The notes under the pieces were generated by a model. The model did not search any database. It was given only the letters and a program-made list of their open reading frames with translations, and was not told the DNA's origin. Positions 11,161-23,090 of a stretch of DNA of 64,000 nucleotides are shown here, in pieces. The DNA is from Notamacropus eugenii. Taxonomy: Eukaryota > Chordata > Mammalia > Diprotodontia > Macropodidae. The translations under genes were made by a program, and so were the position numbers. Position 1 is the first letter of the stretch; each line of letters starts with the position of its first letter. The stretch spans positions 252,355,510 to 252,419,509 of the forward strand of contig NC_092877.1 in the NCBI RefSeq assembly GCF_028372415.1. The letters run 5' to 3'.

Positions 11161-12010
11161 ATTAACTAAATAATTTCCAGTTATCCTTTGTACTTTCTGT
11201 TGTCCAGAGCCATAGTTATAACGAGACATCTGGGGTTTCTCCAAAGGTTCCTAACCTCTGCTATTGGAGGAGTGAATCTTCCTTGCTTTTCCCTAGTGCT
11301 TTCTATGTCACTTTCAGAATCATAGTATCTTATCCCTCATTCCCAGGGTCTACCTTTCTGCTAAGATAGTCTCACAGCCCTTTTTTTCTCTCTGATTTTG
11401 TTGTGTGAGTACAACATGAAGGTCTTGTCCTTTTCTTTACTTCATATTTTTACAATAAGAGTTCCTTCTAGGAGTATGCAGGACCTACTTGAAGCAATCT
11501 GTACTATTAACATGTTCTCCATCATTTTCTTACATTTAGACAATTAACAAAATAGTAGGTGAAGCCTTAATTTGTAGTATTTGTTGACTTTGCTCACACT
11601 GCAAGTTTAGCCATCTCTCATGAGCTGGTACAAATGGGCTTCAGCACCACCCAGGTTCCAACTGTTCCCCTCATCTCCTGTTTACATATTCACTCAATCT
11701 TTATGCCTTTATACATGATTGAGCTTAATTGTCCTCTGTGCCTTGCTATTATTTACTTCCCCTAGAAGTATTGCAAGCTGCCATTTCTTTCTTCCCCCAC
11801 TACCTCCATTCTCTCTCAACATTTCCAGATAAATTTATAGTATTTAGGGGAGAAAGAAGGGATTTCCTTATTTCACCACACACCCTCCCATCCTGCTTAA
11901 GGTTGTCCCAGGTTACTAGCCTGCAGCTGGGAACATTTTGTTGCATGCTACTAGGTAGATGTCATTTCATAAGCACATCTAGGGAGTACGGCCTATCTGT
12001 TTAATCAGCC
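11161..12010. other. Unassigned pyrimidine-rich segment
   Basis: About 850 bases richer in C and T on the plus strand, with a 91-codon frame (11729-12004) of no recognised family. It resembles the texture of decayed L2 sense sequence, but I could not line up specific L2 landmarks. Confidence 0.35.
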
Positions 12011-12799
12011 TTTTTTGTTTTTAATTTTTACTTTATCACTAGAGTGAAGGATAAACTTCACTGTTATGTAGTAGATAATTTATTGATTGCATCTGGGTAG
12101 CAATTGTTAATGCATGAAAAAGCACATCTACATGATCTCTTTAAAATAAAATATTTCCCTCAAGAAATTAATCCAATTTCTAGAACTACAAATGTTAGGT
12201 ACAGTTTAGCAGTGAAGGAATTTTGTTTGTTTTAATTTGCATGTGATGAAAAAATAATATATTTGCAGATGCAAATCAATACGTATGAAATAATATTTTT
12301 ACTAAGGGTCTTATTTATTCTTCCTCTAAACCTGTATTTGAGTCAGCTGTTCAGAATTAAATTATATTTCTTAGTCTGAGCATACTCAAATATGATTATG
12401 TGATTTCAGTATCTTTTTGATACAGAATTAAAAATAAAATATTATTGGCTTACACAAACTATACAGAATAAAATCCCATTAATCTCATGTAAATACTTAA
12501 AATAATAGAATGTTTATGTAACATAAGTATGGTATATATTTTATATATTAAGTTTGAGAATCAGGTATCAAATTACTGTTGGGTAGTGGTGTATTATTTT
12601 CAAAGAAATAAGAAAAATTGATTAGCAAAATACAAACACTTGATTTTTGTTGTGGAGTGAACCATGATTTAATTTCTCATCTCTACTATGATAAAACTAC
12701 ATATAACTTGCCTGAATTTTATTATAAAAGTCAGCAACATCTTTTAGTTGTGGACTTTGAATTAAAGGAATTGTCATCTCTATGCACACATGCAGCCCT
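12011..12799. other. No gene seen; AT-rich unassigned DNA
   Basis: Very AT-rich with no recognised repeat and no meaningful frame. Confidence 0.5.
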
Positions 12800-12985
12800 G
12801 GGGAAAGGACTTAGAGTTGGAAGGGGCCCATTTTATCTGTCTCTTAATTTTAGTGATAAGGAGAGATGAGGCTTAGGGAAGTTAAATGATTTACCCAAGG
12901 TCACACAGGTAATAAATGATAAGGGTTAGATTTAGACTCAAGTCCCTGACTTCAAACTCAGCCATCTTTCCACAGTATCACTATT
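12800..12985 (-). repeat. MIR copy
   Basis: 'ggacttagagttggaagggg', 'gatgaggcttagggaagtta', 'acccaaggtcacacaggta' and 'cctgacttcaaactcagcc' in antisense order. One of the better preserved copies. Confidence 0.8.
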
Positions 12986-14045
12986 TTAGGATATGAGTAT
13001 TTAATGTTTCTCCTTTCAAACCAACAAGTACCTAGTTCACAAGTAAAATCCTGTAAGGTCTTAGGGTTATTATATAATATGGAAAGGACATCAGGTGTGC
13101 ATATAAATCCCTTCATTCTATAAAATGTGGGAGACACAAGAAGTAGCTCTACCTTGCCCTGTCCATCTTTTCTTTTGGATACTCTTTTGTATTCATTTAG
13201 GACTGAGATGATGAAGCTTATGGAGGATGACTAATTTTTCCATTTGCTATATGGGTTTATTAAAAATTCTCCGAGCTATGATCTGCTGCGCTCCAGGTAA
13301 AATGAATTAAATGACTATGAAGAGATTTCAGTGAGAACTATAGCATGTTTTTAATGTATGACATCTTCCCTTTAAAAATATGGAAAAATATTTCAAAGAT
13401 TCAAAGTAAAAGATTTACAATTTCTCAGTGATCTCAACAGCAGATACTTGAGGCCAGAAAGCTGAATCCAGCTTTCTCCTGCCCAACAGCACACAAAAGA
13501 AATAGATACTATTTATCCTTTCCAACAAAAACCTACACTAAAGGAAATAATGTTAGGAGTTCCAAGGCAGTTTGCAGCTCTTTTCCTACTATCATGGTCA
13601 TATCAATTACTCACCTTACATAGAGACGTCAGAAGTGTATGCTGGATTTTCAGAATGCCATCTGAACAAATAGTCTCTGTCGCAATTGCTTCCATGGCTC
13701 TGATCAATAGAGCAAGAAATGATTTGATAATCTTGGGCACAGGAATGGCTATGTGCTTTGAGTTCTCACTCATTCAAAGGATTAGATCACTGGGGTGAGA
13801 AGTCTCATCTTTCTAAGTTGTGACATTAGAATAAACTTTATCATGGATACTATTATCATACTATCAAACATTATCATGATTATCATATAATTGGCATTCA
13901 AATGCTCATTCTATATTATTCAAGATTCAAAATTCCTTCACTTGAGGAATATTTATTAGGATTGTTGGATAGTAAAAGCTTTGTTTAATAAGTCTTTGCA
14001 GCCACCATAGTTCCTTGAACAGTGTTTTATACATACCTTATATTT
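12986..14045. other. No gene seen; unassigned DNA
   Basis: About 1 kb. The 82-codon frame at 13550-13798 has no recognisable domain. No repeat family is recognised. Confidence 0.45.
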
Positions 14046-14049
14046 CCAT

Positions 14050-14245
14050 AATGTAGAGTTTGTATGGTACTTTCAACCAAATAATAATACTTTGGGATAG
14101 GTAGCATGAGTATTAATCTCTCCATTTTAAAGACAAAGCACATGAAATTAAGAGATATGAAGTGACTTCACTGATGTCACACCACTAGTAAGAGACAGCT
14201 TGGATTTAAATCTTCACACCATTCGCTGTTATCTTTGACACAGTA
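14050..14245 (-). repeat. MIR copy
   Basis: 'tttgggataggtagcatgag', 'ctctccattttaaagacaa', 'gatgtcacaccactagtaag' and 'cttggatttaaatcttcac' match antisense MIR. Confidence 0.65.
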
Positions 14246-14460
14246 AGTATAGATGAAGGAAGATATAAAGAAGAGAGGTAGGGAGGAAAGGAGGATGCCT
14301 CTTCTGGAGATACGCTTATTTTATTTATTTCTAGTTAACTAAGAGTTTTAAAAATGCTTTTGGGTTATTTGCTTGTTGCCCAGGTTTTAAAAAACATCCT
14401 AATTTAGTATAAAGGATATTAGACTTAGATTAAGAAGGGTTCTGAGTTCCAATCCTTCCT
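14246..14460 (+). repeat. Short unassigned stretch ending in a MIR head fragment
   Basis: 14,400-14,460 reads 'aaaggatattagacttagat' and 'ggttctgagttccaatcct', as in the 5' half of sense MIR, cut off by the L2 end that follows. The rest is unassigned. Confidence 0.4.
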
Positions 14461-15065
14461 CAATAAGTAAACTTTATTAAACACTTACTTCATGCCAAGC
14501 ACTGTGCTAACTCTGGGGATATAAATAAATGCAAAAACAGTACCTGCTCTCAAAATGTATTCTAACAGAGGAGACAACATGGGAACCAGCAAAAAAACCC
14601 CAACTAATTGCAAATTATATCAACAGTAGATGAAAGTTGAATTCAGAGGTGAAAATACTAGGGAATAGGAAAGGCCTCCTACAGAAGGTAGGTATTTTGA
14701 AGGAAGCCTGAGAAGCTTAAAGGTGGATACAGGGAGTGAAAATATTCTACCCATGGAGGGGAACTGATTGTTAAAAGTCACAGGGCAAGGGGACACAGTG
14801 CTGTATACAAAGAACAAATAACAGGTTAGTGTAAATGACTTGGAGAAGAAGTGAAGGAGAATAAAGTCAGAAGATAGAAAATGTTTGAAAGAACCAGGTT
14901 ATAAAAAGGATCAAAGGTCATAGAGGACTTATATTTAATTGTATAGGAATAGGGAGCCATTGGCTTTTTCTGAGTAGGGGAGTGGCATGGTTAGATCTAA
15001 TCTACAGGAAATTCACTGTGATAGCTGAATAGAGGAGAAATTGGAGTGAGGAGAGATTTCAAGTA
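14461..15065 (-). mobile_element. L2 LINE 3' portion (about 600 bp)
   Basis: Long antisense L2: 'taaactttattaaacactta', 'catgccaagcactgtgctaa', 'ctctggggatataaataaat', 'ggcctcctacagaaggtagg', 'gggagccattggctttttct' and 'ggggagtggcatggttagat' appear in the expected order and spacing. This is the 3' end plus part of the upstream coding region of L2. Confidence 0.8.
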
Positions 15066-15215
15066 GGAAATGAAATTAGAAAATAATTCATTTGTTTTCA
15101 AAAGGAATTTACAGTTGTCTAAGAGAACAGATAAGAGTTTGATCATGATGGGGTGCTTGTGCTTGTGTCTCAGGTCTAAGACCATGTCTCTAGAAGTTTC
15201 CCAAATTTTCAGTAG

Positions 15216-16180
15216 GCCCTTGCCCTGTGAGAATTTTTTTTCCTTGTTGCAGGTCTGACAGTATAATTTTGTTATCAGAACAGACACAGGGAACAGACTC
15301 ACTTTTTGTACCAGATCCCCAGAGTCCATGCCTCTGGAGGATAAACAAAAACTATCTTTTCTCTCTCAATATCTGGAATCAACAAAGTTATCTTGGCAGA
15401 CTCCCTGAATTTTCCCATCCTTACATTATAGGCACCTGCTCCCAAAGACCCCTGGATCCCTAGTATATTCCCTTGAAGTCCTTAGATTACCTAATTAGCA
15501 CCCTTGGCAATCTTTTTCTTTTTCCCTTTTCCATATAAGCCCACTGATGGGACTAATGGAGTGATGTGACCCCTAAAAAGGGTCCTTACACTTTCCCACA
15601 AATTTGGAGAACCCAGTCTCTGGTGTTCATTTGAGGCATCTGACCCATCCAAGTCTACCTTGATTACTTAATTATCTTACTTGGCACTCCTTAATCCCAT
15701 CCAGGCCCCTTTCTCTGCTGCCTCCAGATCACCTCAGGCTATTTTCCTCTCCTTGATCCCATTCAGATGTTCCCACAGTCTTTTTGTATAAAAATTTCAA
15801 TGTTATCCACATCAAAAGCTCATATTCCCAAGGTCTGGCCCTCCTGTATTCATGTCACAAATACTGCAAGCTCACTAGGAATCATGCCCACCCAAGTGAT
15901 GACTTTTTGTTTTTTTGGCTTTTTTGCTGAAAGAAGGGTTGATTGGTTGAATTCTTTCAAGGCATACCCCAACCCTCTATTCTTGCATTTCTGGGTTCCT
16001 AGAATCCCTAGACCACAACACCAGCATCATGCTCACTAGCTTAAAGGTTCCCTGGGAATTTACACCTGTTTCCCTAAAGTGTTACAATAAACTTTGCCAC
16101 TTGACTAAGAGATGACTTGAGTGTATGAATTCATTCTAGAGGCAATTCCTTGACATTCCCAGGGACCCAGCATTCCAAGA
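15216..16180 (+). mobile_element. Decayed retroviral LTR-like region (class I type)
   Basis: A fossil. It has a pyrimidine-rich U3-like part, a TATA-like 'gtataaaaattt' near 15,786, a polyadenylation signal in 'acaataaactttgcc' near 16,084, and a U5-like end 'gacttgagtgtatgaattca'. The U5-like end resembles that of the C/T-rich LTR at 20,660-21,240. The 5' boundary is uncertain and more than one LTR piece may be present. Confidence 0.45.
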
Positions 16181-16249
16181 CTCATCAATAACTTTTCATA
16201 CTCTTATTTATTCCATTTTTAAAATGGGGACAATAATTCTAGTATTACC

Positions 16250-16370
16250 CAAACTTAGTCCATATCCTCTGTAAATTATTTCTTATAAATCATGTATATA
16301 ATTTTGCTTTGTATTGCTTGTTTGCCTGCTGTCCTTACAATTAGATTGTAAGCTAGGGTATATGGGGTAA
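16250..16370 (+). repeat. L2 LINE 3' fragment
   Basis: 'aaattatttcttataaatca', 'ttgtttgcctgctgtcctta' and 'caattagattgtaagctagg' match the last part of sense L2. Confidence 0.65.
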
Positions 16371-16788
16371 TACAGGAGGACTGGCACCTCTGGTGAATAG
16401 ACTTGCCAAGCACTTTTCAGGGCTGCTTATTAACCTTTGGTGGCAAACCAGCCACTTAAGAGAAATGATTATTAATAACCAATTGTGGGGGAGATCCAGG
16501 TTTTTACCCTTTTCTATTTCCTTACTCAAAGCCCAGCCTTTGAAGGACGTTACTGACCCCTACAAAAAACTGACTTCACGTAGACCATCTCATGTAAAGT
16601 AAATTCCCTCCCATTTTATTCCACTCAAGCAAGTTTGGGTCAAAGTATACCCTTAGTTTACCTTTCTCAAGGTGGGGGGGAGTCTGGGCTTAGAGAGAGT
16701 ATCTTTGTCCAAGACATAGTGTCACTCTTTCCATTCCTTATTAGAATGAGCCTACTTTTCGTTGTAATATTCATCCTTTCATTAATTG
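16371..16788. other. Unassigned stretch before the LTR
   Basis: About 420 bases. The 69-codon frame at 16393-16602 has no recognised domain. It ends with 'ttaattg', directly before the LTR terminus. Confidence 0.4.
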
Positions 16789-17251
16789 TGTCAAGATATT
16801 AGTAGACATCCTATTTTCCAGAGCTAAGACTTAGGAAACAAACTATGCCCTGAGTTTAGCATAACAATGATTCTTTGCACTCAGCCTTTGGATAATCTCA
16901 CCCTCAGCCAACAGCACCAGATGTTCTCTGAGATTGGACAAGCAACTTCTGTATCCATGTTCTGGACATGAAGTCCTGCTATGAATCAAAATTGTCCCAC
17001 TGTTGCTGTTACTTTCCAACATCAGGGCTACAGCTCAATGTGCAGCCATTGTCATAAGTATTGAGATCTCCCAGCACTGCCTCGGCACCTTCAACTATGG
17101 ATGGGGTTGCAGCACATGTGTCCTTGCTTGCAAGCCATTTTCCTCACTTTGAAATTAAACTTCTGTTTTATGCTTGACTCTCCTATCTCTTGCCTGCTTT
17201 GTTCATCTCTGGAAAACTGTAGGTTAAAGATCAGTTCTTGTCTGATTGACA
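16789..17251 (+). mobile_element. Retroviral LTR, ERV-L-like (5' LTR position)
   Basis: A fossil LTR of about 463 bp with the canonical inverted ends TGTCAA...TTGACA. Its 3' part carries an 'attaaact' polyadenylation-like signal and 'tgcctgctttgttcatctct'. A primer binding site follows eight bases after the LTR end, which places this as a 5' LTR. The last ~80 bases resemble the LTR ending at 24,158, but the upstream parts do not visibly match. Family assignment rests on the tRNA-Leu-type binding site and LTR length. Confidence 0.65.
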
Positions 17252-17258
17252 TTTAAAT

Positions 17259-17277
17259 TGGTGTCAGAACTGGGACT
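17259..17277 (+). promoter_or_regulatory. Retroviral primer binding site, tRNA-Leu type
   Basis: 'tggtgtcagaactgggact' is close to the complement of the 3' end of tRNA-Leu used by ERV-L elements. Its place just after an LTR end supports the call. Confidence 0.7.
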
Positions 17278-18800
17278 GGACATGGAACAAGGCTAAGTGG
17301 ACTTTCTGGTACCAGTAAGAGAGGATTAGGTAACACCAGAGATTTCTCAGGAGTCTGACAATCACCATCCTCAAATGGTAAATCCTCTGCCCTTATTTCT
17401 ACTCCAATCCTTAGGCCTTGAGCTTTGGCTGAGTTCACCTTTGTGAGGTAAACTTCAGAGCCCCTCCTTTGATCTGGTTCATCACAAATCACTCTACTAA
17501 GGATGTCCTTTCTGCACAAGTCTGTTAATTGGGCTCACTTCCAGGGTCTGTAAATTTGTGATCCTGTGCCTCTGGCTGTCTATTTTTTCTGCATACATCA
17601 CCACTGTGTACTGGAAATTTGAGACCCATGACTTTTTTTTTTTTATTATTCAGCATGTGTTTGCACTGTGTGCATTAGATCCAACCTGTTTACAATTAGA
17701 ATTGAGTTCTTTCTTATGATTGTGTTGTCAGCCTTCTGTTTGTATTTGTCTTGTCATTTTGTCTGTGTTTGTGTTTTTGTAAAATGTCTGTGTCATGTTT
17801 GTCTTGTGAGCTAGATTTTGTTATCTTAAAAGATTTAAAATGCAGCCAATCATAAAAACTTCCAAGGGCTGTTGTCAGAGCATTTAGAACACTGGGAAAA
17901 ATAAATGAATTTTCACAGTTGAAGCAGTTGTTCCAGAAAGCAGGACTAACTCCCACTTTAAGCATTCCATGGGACATAGAACATAAGAAAAGAGAAAAAA
18001 AACCCTGTAAGACCAATTTTTTTCTGCCATTTCACAATTGGTCAAATTGGAATTACAGAAATAAAGTGAGATAATAAAAGCGTAGAAGTCATATAAACAT
18101 CTTAGCAGATTCTGGAGGTTTGAAGATTAATCATTTTTAAGATTTCAGGAGAGAACTCAAGAAACTTTGGGGTGAGTCCAAAAACTTACTCCCTTATGAA
18201 ATATCTTAGTACATTTTGGGTAAAACTGTAGAATTCGTTTTAAGGAAAAATAAGGATTAGACTTTATAGAGATTTTAAAAAGTAAAATGGCATTTAGAAC
18301 TTTTTTCCCCTGAAGATTAAAATGAACAGTTTCATTGTTCAAGGCAGACCTATTTAATCTGTAAACGTCTTCTGGCAGATAGGTTAGACTAGAGACAGAC
18401 TGATGATGATTGGTTAAAGAAGGCCACATGACCAACAGGAGCGTGCACAGTGGCAAGCTTACATTTTTTGGGGCCACCTGAGGGTCATATGCTGCGCAGA
18501 TCTCTTCTAGGGCAATGAAGGAAGGCAGCTAGTTTGAAAGTAATCCTAGAGTGAAGAAAGAAAAAAAAAAACAATAAGCAAACAGTTTGCAACTTATAGC
18601 ACCTTATTAATCCTTCCTTGACTTTTCAGTTTTTATCCTATTTTGTCAATAATCTTCACCTCCCCATTTCTAAATAATCTCTAAACAATTAAGCTGACTA
18701 CTTCTGACTGGGAACATTCTGACATTGGCTTCCTCCTTTAGACTGCAGCACAGCTAGCAGTCACTCTAGCAGAGGAGGATGGAATTAGTAAGAAAAGAGA
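17278..18800 (+). mobile_element. Probable leader and decayed internal retroviral DNA
   Basis: Directly downstream of the LTR and primer binding site. A G/T-rich leader-like stretch lies at 17,690-17,820 with repeated 'tgtctgtg' and 'cttgtc' words. No reverse transcriptase, integrase or envelope signature could be recognised, so the internal extent is a guess. It is a broken fossil with many interruptions. Confidence 0.35.
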
Positions 18801-19779
18801 TACTAAAAATATATTTTTTTTCCTTGCAACAGCCCGTCTCTCCCCATGTCCCTTCTACACCATTATGAGAGGAAAGTATGGTCCCTTTAATCACTAAGAG
18901 ATGTAAGCTAGGAGTTTGTTTCTACTTTCAAAAAAGGAAAACCTGGCCACTGGAAAACAGAGTACAAAGTAAAGGTTAGGGAGAATGCTGAATGAAAAAT
19001 GAAAGCACCCCAGAGAGTATTAAGGGACCCTGCCCATAACGTGATCACTCAACCTGGCATGGCTCAATGGAGGATTAGTAGGAAGGGTGGCACAGGGAGG
19101 GGGATACTCAGATCTTGCCATCCGTCCCCATGACATGTTTTGGAGATGTCTTCTTGCTCATTCAGAAGCAAGAGGTACCCACTCTTGCTGACCTCAGAGC
19201 AAATTTTAAACCCCTCTGCCTTTCCCACTCCCTTCCCCACAGTCAGGACTGTATCTCAGTTGTGAGGACTGCTAAAAAGATCATTAAAGCCCATGTCTAT
19301 TGGAGGGATTAGTGCCTTTCTTGCCTTCATCCTAGTCCCTAAGGACCCTTGTCATTTAGTACAGTGTGATCTACTGTCTCCTGTAACTGTCCCACATGAG
19401 AAATCTTCTTCCTCTCGGTTAACTCCTCTTATCTCAAACCAGACAATAATGCTGGAGAAATTTATTGAGACTTGAATTATGTTCTGTTCCACCTGATAGA
19501 GGGAGGGCCATAGCTGCAGTGTCCCCCCACTTGTAGTAATCCTAATGGCCCTGTGCCCAAGGTATCCTGCAGCCCACAAGCCTGGAGGTCACCCCAGTAT
19601 AGTACCAGGAACTACCACCAATGGGAGGGTCCTGGCACCAGTCACTCCAGCCCCTATGCTACAGCTAGTGCCCTCCACTGCACCTCCCAAAGCCCAGTCA
19701 GCTTTTTTGGTGCACCCAACTCTTCAGCAGACTCTGCTCAGCTGCTGCCTAGGAAGATCCTGGTGCTCCTGCTATGCCT
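18801..19779. other. Unassigned, GC-richer segment
   Basis: About 980 bases, richer in C and P/A/S-type codons around 19,545-19,780. No domain is recognised. It could be further decayed retroviral interior, or unique sequence. Confidence 0.35.
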
Positions 19780-20040
19780 AAATTGGCAGTATGACATAGG
19801 GGAGCCAGATAGTCTCTGCCCTTGTTTGAGACCATCCTTCTCTGTTCTGGTTATAGAAACTTATTAGTTGTATAATCTTAGCTATTTTACCTCTGTTTCT
19901 CACAATTCCTTTATCTGTGAAGAGAAAAATAATAATGGTATCCACCTCCCAGGGCTGTGGTGAGATTAAAATAATATAATGATTGAAAAGTGCTTCATAC
20001 AGTGACTGGCATATGATGAGCTCTATATTATTGCTATTTC
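19780..20040 (+). repeat. MIR copy, nearly full length
   Basis: 'ggcagtatgacatagggga' (head), 'cctttatctgtgaagaga', 'cccagggctgtggtgagatt', 'gaaaagtgcttcatacagtg', 'gactggcatatgatgagctc' and a 'ttattgctattt' tail in sense order. Confidence 0.8.
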
Positions 20041-20440
20041 GTTAATTGAATTTAATTGTTCCATACCTGATCACTCTAAAGTGGTTTTAAAATGTAAAAG
20101 ATAATAAAATCTATGACTTTTTATATGGAATAATTTGGAAATGCTATTGATATCATCTCAAGTTTTGTTTCATGTTTTAAATACATGATATTGTTTGTGC
20201 TGTTATTGTACTTCCAAATTCTTTTATATTGTGAAATTTGAGAGACTATTGTAAAGCAATGCTGTTATAAAAAGCATTTTTTTTAAAATTTGGATGCCAT
20301 TACACATGAAATTGTCATTTAAAAGGATGTGATAAAAATTAGATATTTTGTTATAAAATAGATGATGATAATAACATTTACTATAACAGCGAATTTTCAT
20401 TTGAAATTCTTTACTATTATGAAAAACCATAAGGTGGTTT
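20041..20440. other. No gene seen; AT-rich unassigned DNA
   Basis: About 400 bases, strongly AT-rich, with no recognised repeat. Confidence 0.5.
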
Positions 20441-20459
20441 AAAGATGTAGCTCTGGGGG

Positions 20460-20515
20460 CTCAGGTTTTGGAAGAAGGTTTGTGTGCCAGATGAGACTCT
20501 GGGAAGTTGCTACAC
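20460..20515 (+). repeat. First copy of a ~50-bp direct repeat (LTR piece?)
   Basis: 'gtgccagatgagactctggg' preceded by 'ttttggaagaaggtttgt' recurs at 22,690-22,745 with few differences. Its partner lies beside a TATA-like box and a polyadenylation-like signal, so both may be remnants of one LTR family. Confidence 0.6.
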
Positions 20516-20659
20516 AGGCCCCTGGCTTTGAAAACCCAGATGTTGATGCTTCCCTCTCTGGTAATGATGAGGTTCAGACTCTGGGAGCCTCCTTGAACTC
20601 CCCTTGAATCTCCCCACTTAATCTGGCCTTCTTACTTAAATCTAATCTTCCCATTTGTT

Positions 20660-21240
20660 CTGGCAGTGTCAGGAAGCCCAAGGGCTTTTCATTATCATTC
20701 TACTCCAGTCTCTGTTGCACCCCCCCCACCCCATTCCCCAGGCTGCTGACCACTCCCATCAAGATCTGTTTCCATTCCCATACTGCCCCATCAAGATCTC
20801 TTGCCCCACCTGCTTCCCCACCTAGGCCCTCCATTGTCTGATATCTCCTGATAGTCTCCAGCTGTTTCCAGTTTTTGACCCTCCTTGGATTCCCTTCTTG
20901 GACTTCTCCTTAAAACCCTTCCTAAACCCTTCCTCCCATCACCCTGGACTACCAGACCACCCCTCCCTCCCCCCACATCCCTCCTATACTCTTTTCTGTA
21001 TTTAAGTCCCACCTTGCCTCCATGAAGGCGCTCAGATTCAGTCCAGCTCAGACTCTGTCTAGCTGAGATCCTACCTGGCCCGCTTGTGAATACAAGCTTT
21101 ACAAAAGCTTAGGCTCCTTAAGAAGCAACCCAATTTGGTGAATCTTTAATAAACTTTGTTTTCTTTGGCTTTAAGAAGGCTTGAGTCGAATTCATTCGAG
21201 CATGACCCGGACAGTCGGTATTTTGGGGTCCCCCATCACC
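20660..21240 (+). mobile_element. Class I (gammaretrovirus-like) LTR, C/T-rich U3
   Basis: A fossil LTR. The strongly pyrimidine-rich U3 is followed by a TATA-like 'tgtatttaagtccc' near 20,998, a short hairpin 'aagctttacaaaagctt' at 21,094-21,110 in the R region, a polyadenylation signal in 'aataaactttgttttc' near 21,149, and a U5-like end with 'gaattcattcgagcatgac'. A start at TGTC (20,667) is plausible. I found no target-site duplication, so the ends are approximate. No adjacent gene remnants; a solo LTR is likely. Confidence 0.6.
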
Positions 21241-22500
21241 CCTCAACCTCCTCAGTAACTATGTATAGTCAGGCAGTTGGATCTGTCTGTTGAATTGTGA
21301 TGTATGTATTGCTTACTGTTAGACATTTTGGAAGAACTGTTTGGTGAGTTAGATTGCTCTGTATTTTCTCTGAAGTTCAGGGTATGGACCTTTTCTGCCT
21401 GAATATATTGATTAAAGTGATTGTTACCCCTTCAAAAGTTGCCTTTCCTTTTAGAGAAGCAGATCAAAGAATCTATGATAGCAGGCTCCCCTGTGTATGT
21501 GGAGGTGCTTACTGACACATTATGTTGATGAGGATGGGATCTGCATAAATTAAAAGGAAAGTCTGAGATTATGTGGGACTGGTATGATTATCTGTTGTTT
21601 CCCTGTTGTGCTGGCTATGATTCTGTGGAGCCCCAGGTGGTGGTGGTGACCAGAGCTGGGGCTTGAGTGGATTTGTCTGGCTCAGGACTGTGCTAGAGAA
21701 GTGAAGGTCCTGAAAGTGTATTGTATTCAGAAACAAGACCAGAGCAGTGAAAACTTGGAATGCAGCCCTGGAACCTGAGTGGAAAATTGCCTGCCAAACC
21801 ACCCAGCAGAAGCAGAGAACGGCCTGTGTGCTGACCTTGGTGAAGTGAGAGGAAGGGGAGCAGAGAGCTTTCAATGCACAGACCCAGGCCAGAACTGGGA
21901 GTGGCTGGCTCCTGCTGGAGAAGGAGGAACCCAGGAGCTCAGAGTTCTGCCCTGGGGCAAGATTGGGACTGTGCATCAAGGTATTGATTGTGCTTTTTTG
22001 TAGAGTTCTCCCAGGACAGTTTCAGACCCAGGGGGTAGAGGTGCCTATGGTGGATGGGGAGAAGTGCCCTGTATCCCCAAAGACTCCACTTTCTTAGCTT
22101 TGTTGCCCAGTTATCCCTGAGGATGTGCAAGCAAGCGGGGTTGGAGCACTGTTAAGACAGACTTGGCTCGTTAGAGCCTGCACCTGAGAGTGCAGGGTGG
22201 GGAGGACACACCCCCAAGAGAACTTTGCTTGGACATTTCTGTTTGGGATTGAGGAAGGAGAAGCTGGTTGCTCTTTCTTCAAAGAATGATGCTATGTTTG
22301 GCGTATACCTTTGTGTTTCTTTAAAGCCATTTGGCCACTCTGGTAATAAGTTGCTATGTTATATATTCTGCATACGTGAGTTATGTTGTATTTACTTAAG
22401 AAATGTTCATGCCTATTTGTTCCAGGATTCATGGTCATTTAGATTGTAAGGGTGGAATGTGAGGCCAAGCAAAGTAGGATCTTTTGCTGTTTTTGTTTTA
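21241..22500. other. GC-richer unassigned segment, probably retroviral
   Basis: About 1.26 kb. 21,600-22,250 is clearly richer in G and C, with overlapping frames on both strands (136 codons minus, 21569-21979; 74 codons plus). No domain is recognised and the frames look like a by-product of base composition. It sits between an LTR and an LTR-like piece, so an unrecognised LTR or internal retroviral segment is the likeliest source. Confidence 0.35.
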
Positions 22501-22790
22501 GTGTAATCAAGAAGTATAATGCCTGTATTTGAATGTGATTAAAGAAGATCTTTCCCACCTATTGATGATCCTGGGAAGATTTGTAGGAGGGTCCACACCT
22601 TTTGTTAATAAGGCCTTGGTTCTCAAGGAATATGATAACTTCTGGCTCTAAAAAGTGTATAAAGATTCTGAGATAAGGTTTTACTTTGGGGCTTAGTTTT
22701 TGGAAGAAGTTTTATGTGCCAGATGAGACTCTGGGAAGCTGCTAACAGAACAAATAAAAATGCTTTTGATAAAGAACAACACTCATTTCT
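22500..22790 (+). mobile_element. LTR-like piece with second copy of the 50-bp repeat
   Basis: A TATA-like 'gtgtataaagattctg' near 22,656 is followed by the repeat copy 'gtgccagatgagactctggg' and then 'aacaaataaaaatgc' (polyadenylation-like). This is the arrangement of the promoter and R region of an LTR. A broken fossil; the 5' end was not found. Confidence 0.45.
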
Positions 22791-22849
22791 ACCAAAAAAG
22801 ATTTGAAGATATATGTATGTTTGTTTTCTTAAATTGCCTAAAAGCATGT

Positions 22850-23090
22850 TTATCTAAAACTATCAGCAAGCATTATTTATAATGGGGATAAGCTAAAAGC
22901 TTTCCTAGTAAGATCAGGTGTGAAACAAGGATGCCCACTGTTACTAGTATTATTCAGTATTGTTTTGGAAATTCTAGTAGTAGCTTTAAGAGAAACAAAA
23001 AGAAATAGAAGGAATCAAAATAGGGAAGGAGGGGATGAAATGATCTCTTTATGCAGATAATATGATGTCTCTCATGTATCACAAACAAAA
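22850..23090 (+). mobile_element. L1 ORF2 reverse transcriptase fragment
   Basis: Frame reading gives 'ASIIYNGDKLKAFLVRSG' then 'VKQGCPLLLVLFSIVLEIL', the RT stretch before the catalytic palm motif in L1 ORF2. It continues towards a degraded 'SLFADD'-type region near 23,045. Only about 240 bp of the LINE remain, with neither L1 end present, so it was cut by later events. Confidence 0.8.

Noticed and set aside
19545-19867. Proline/serine-rich frames as a gag remnant
   Set aside because: No capsid or zinc-knuckle motif could be seen, so composition alone is not enough.
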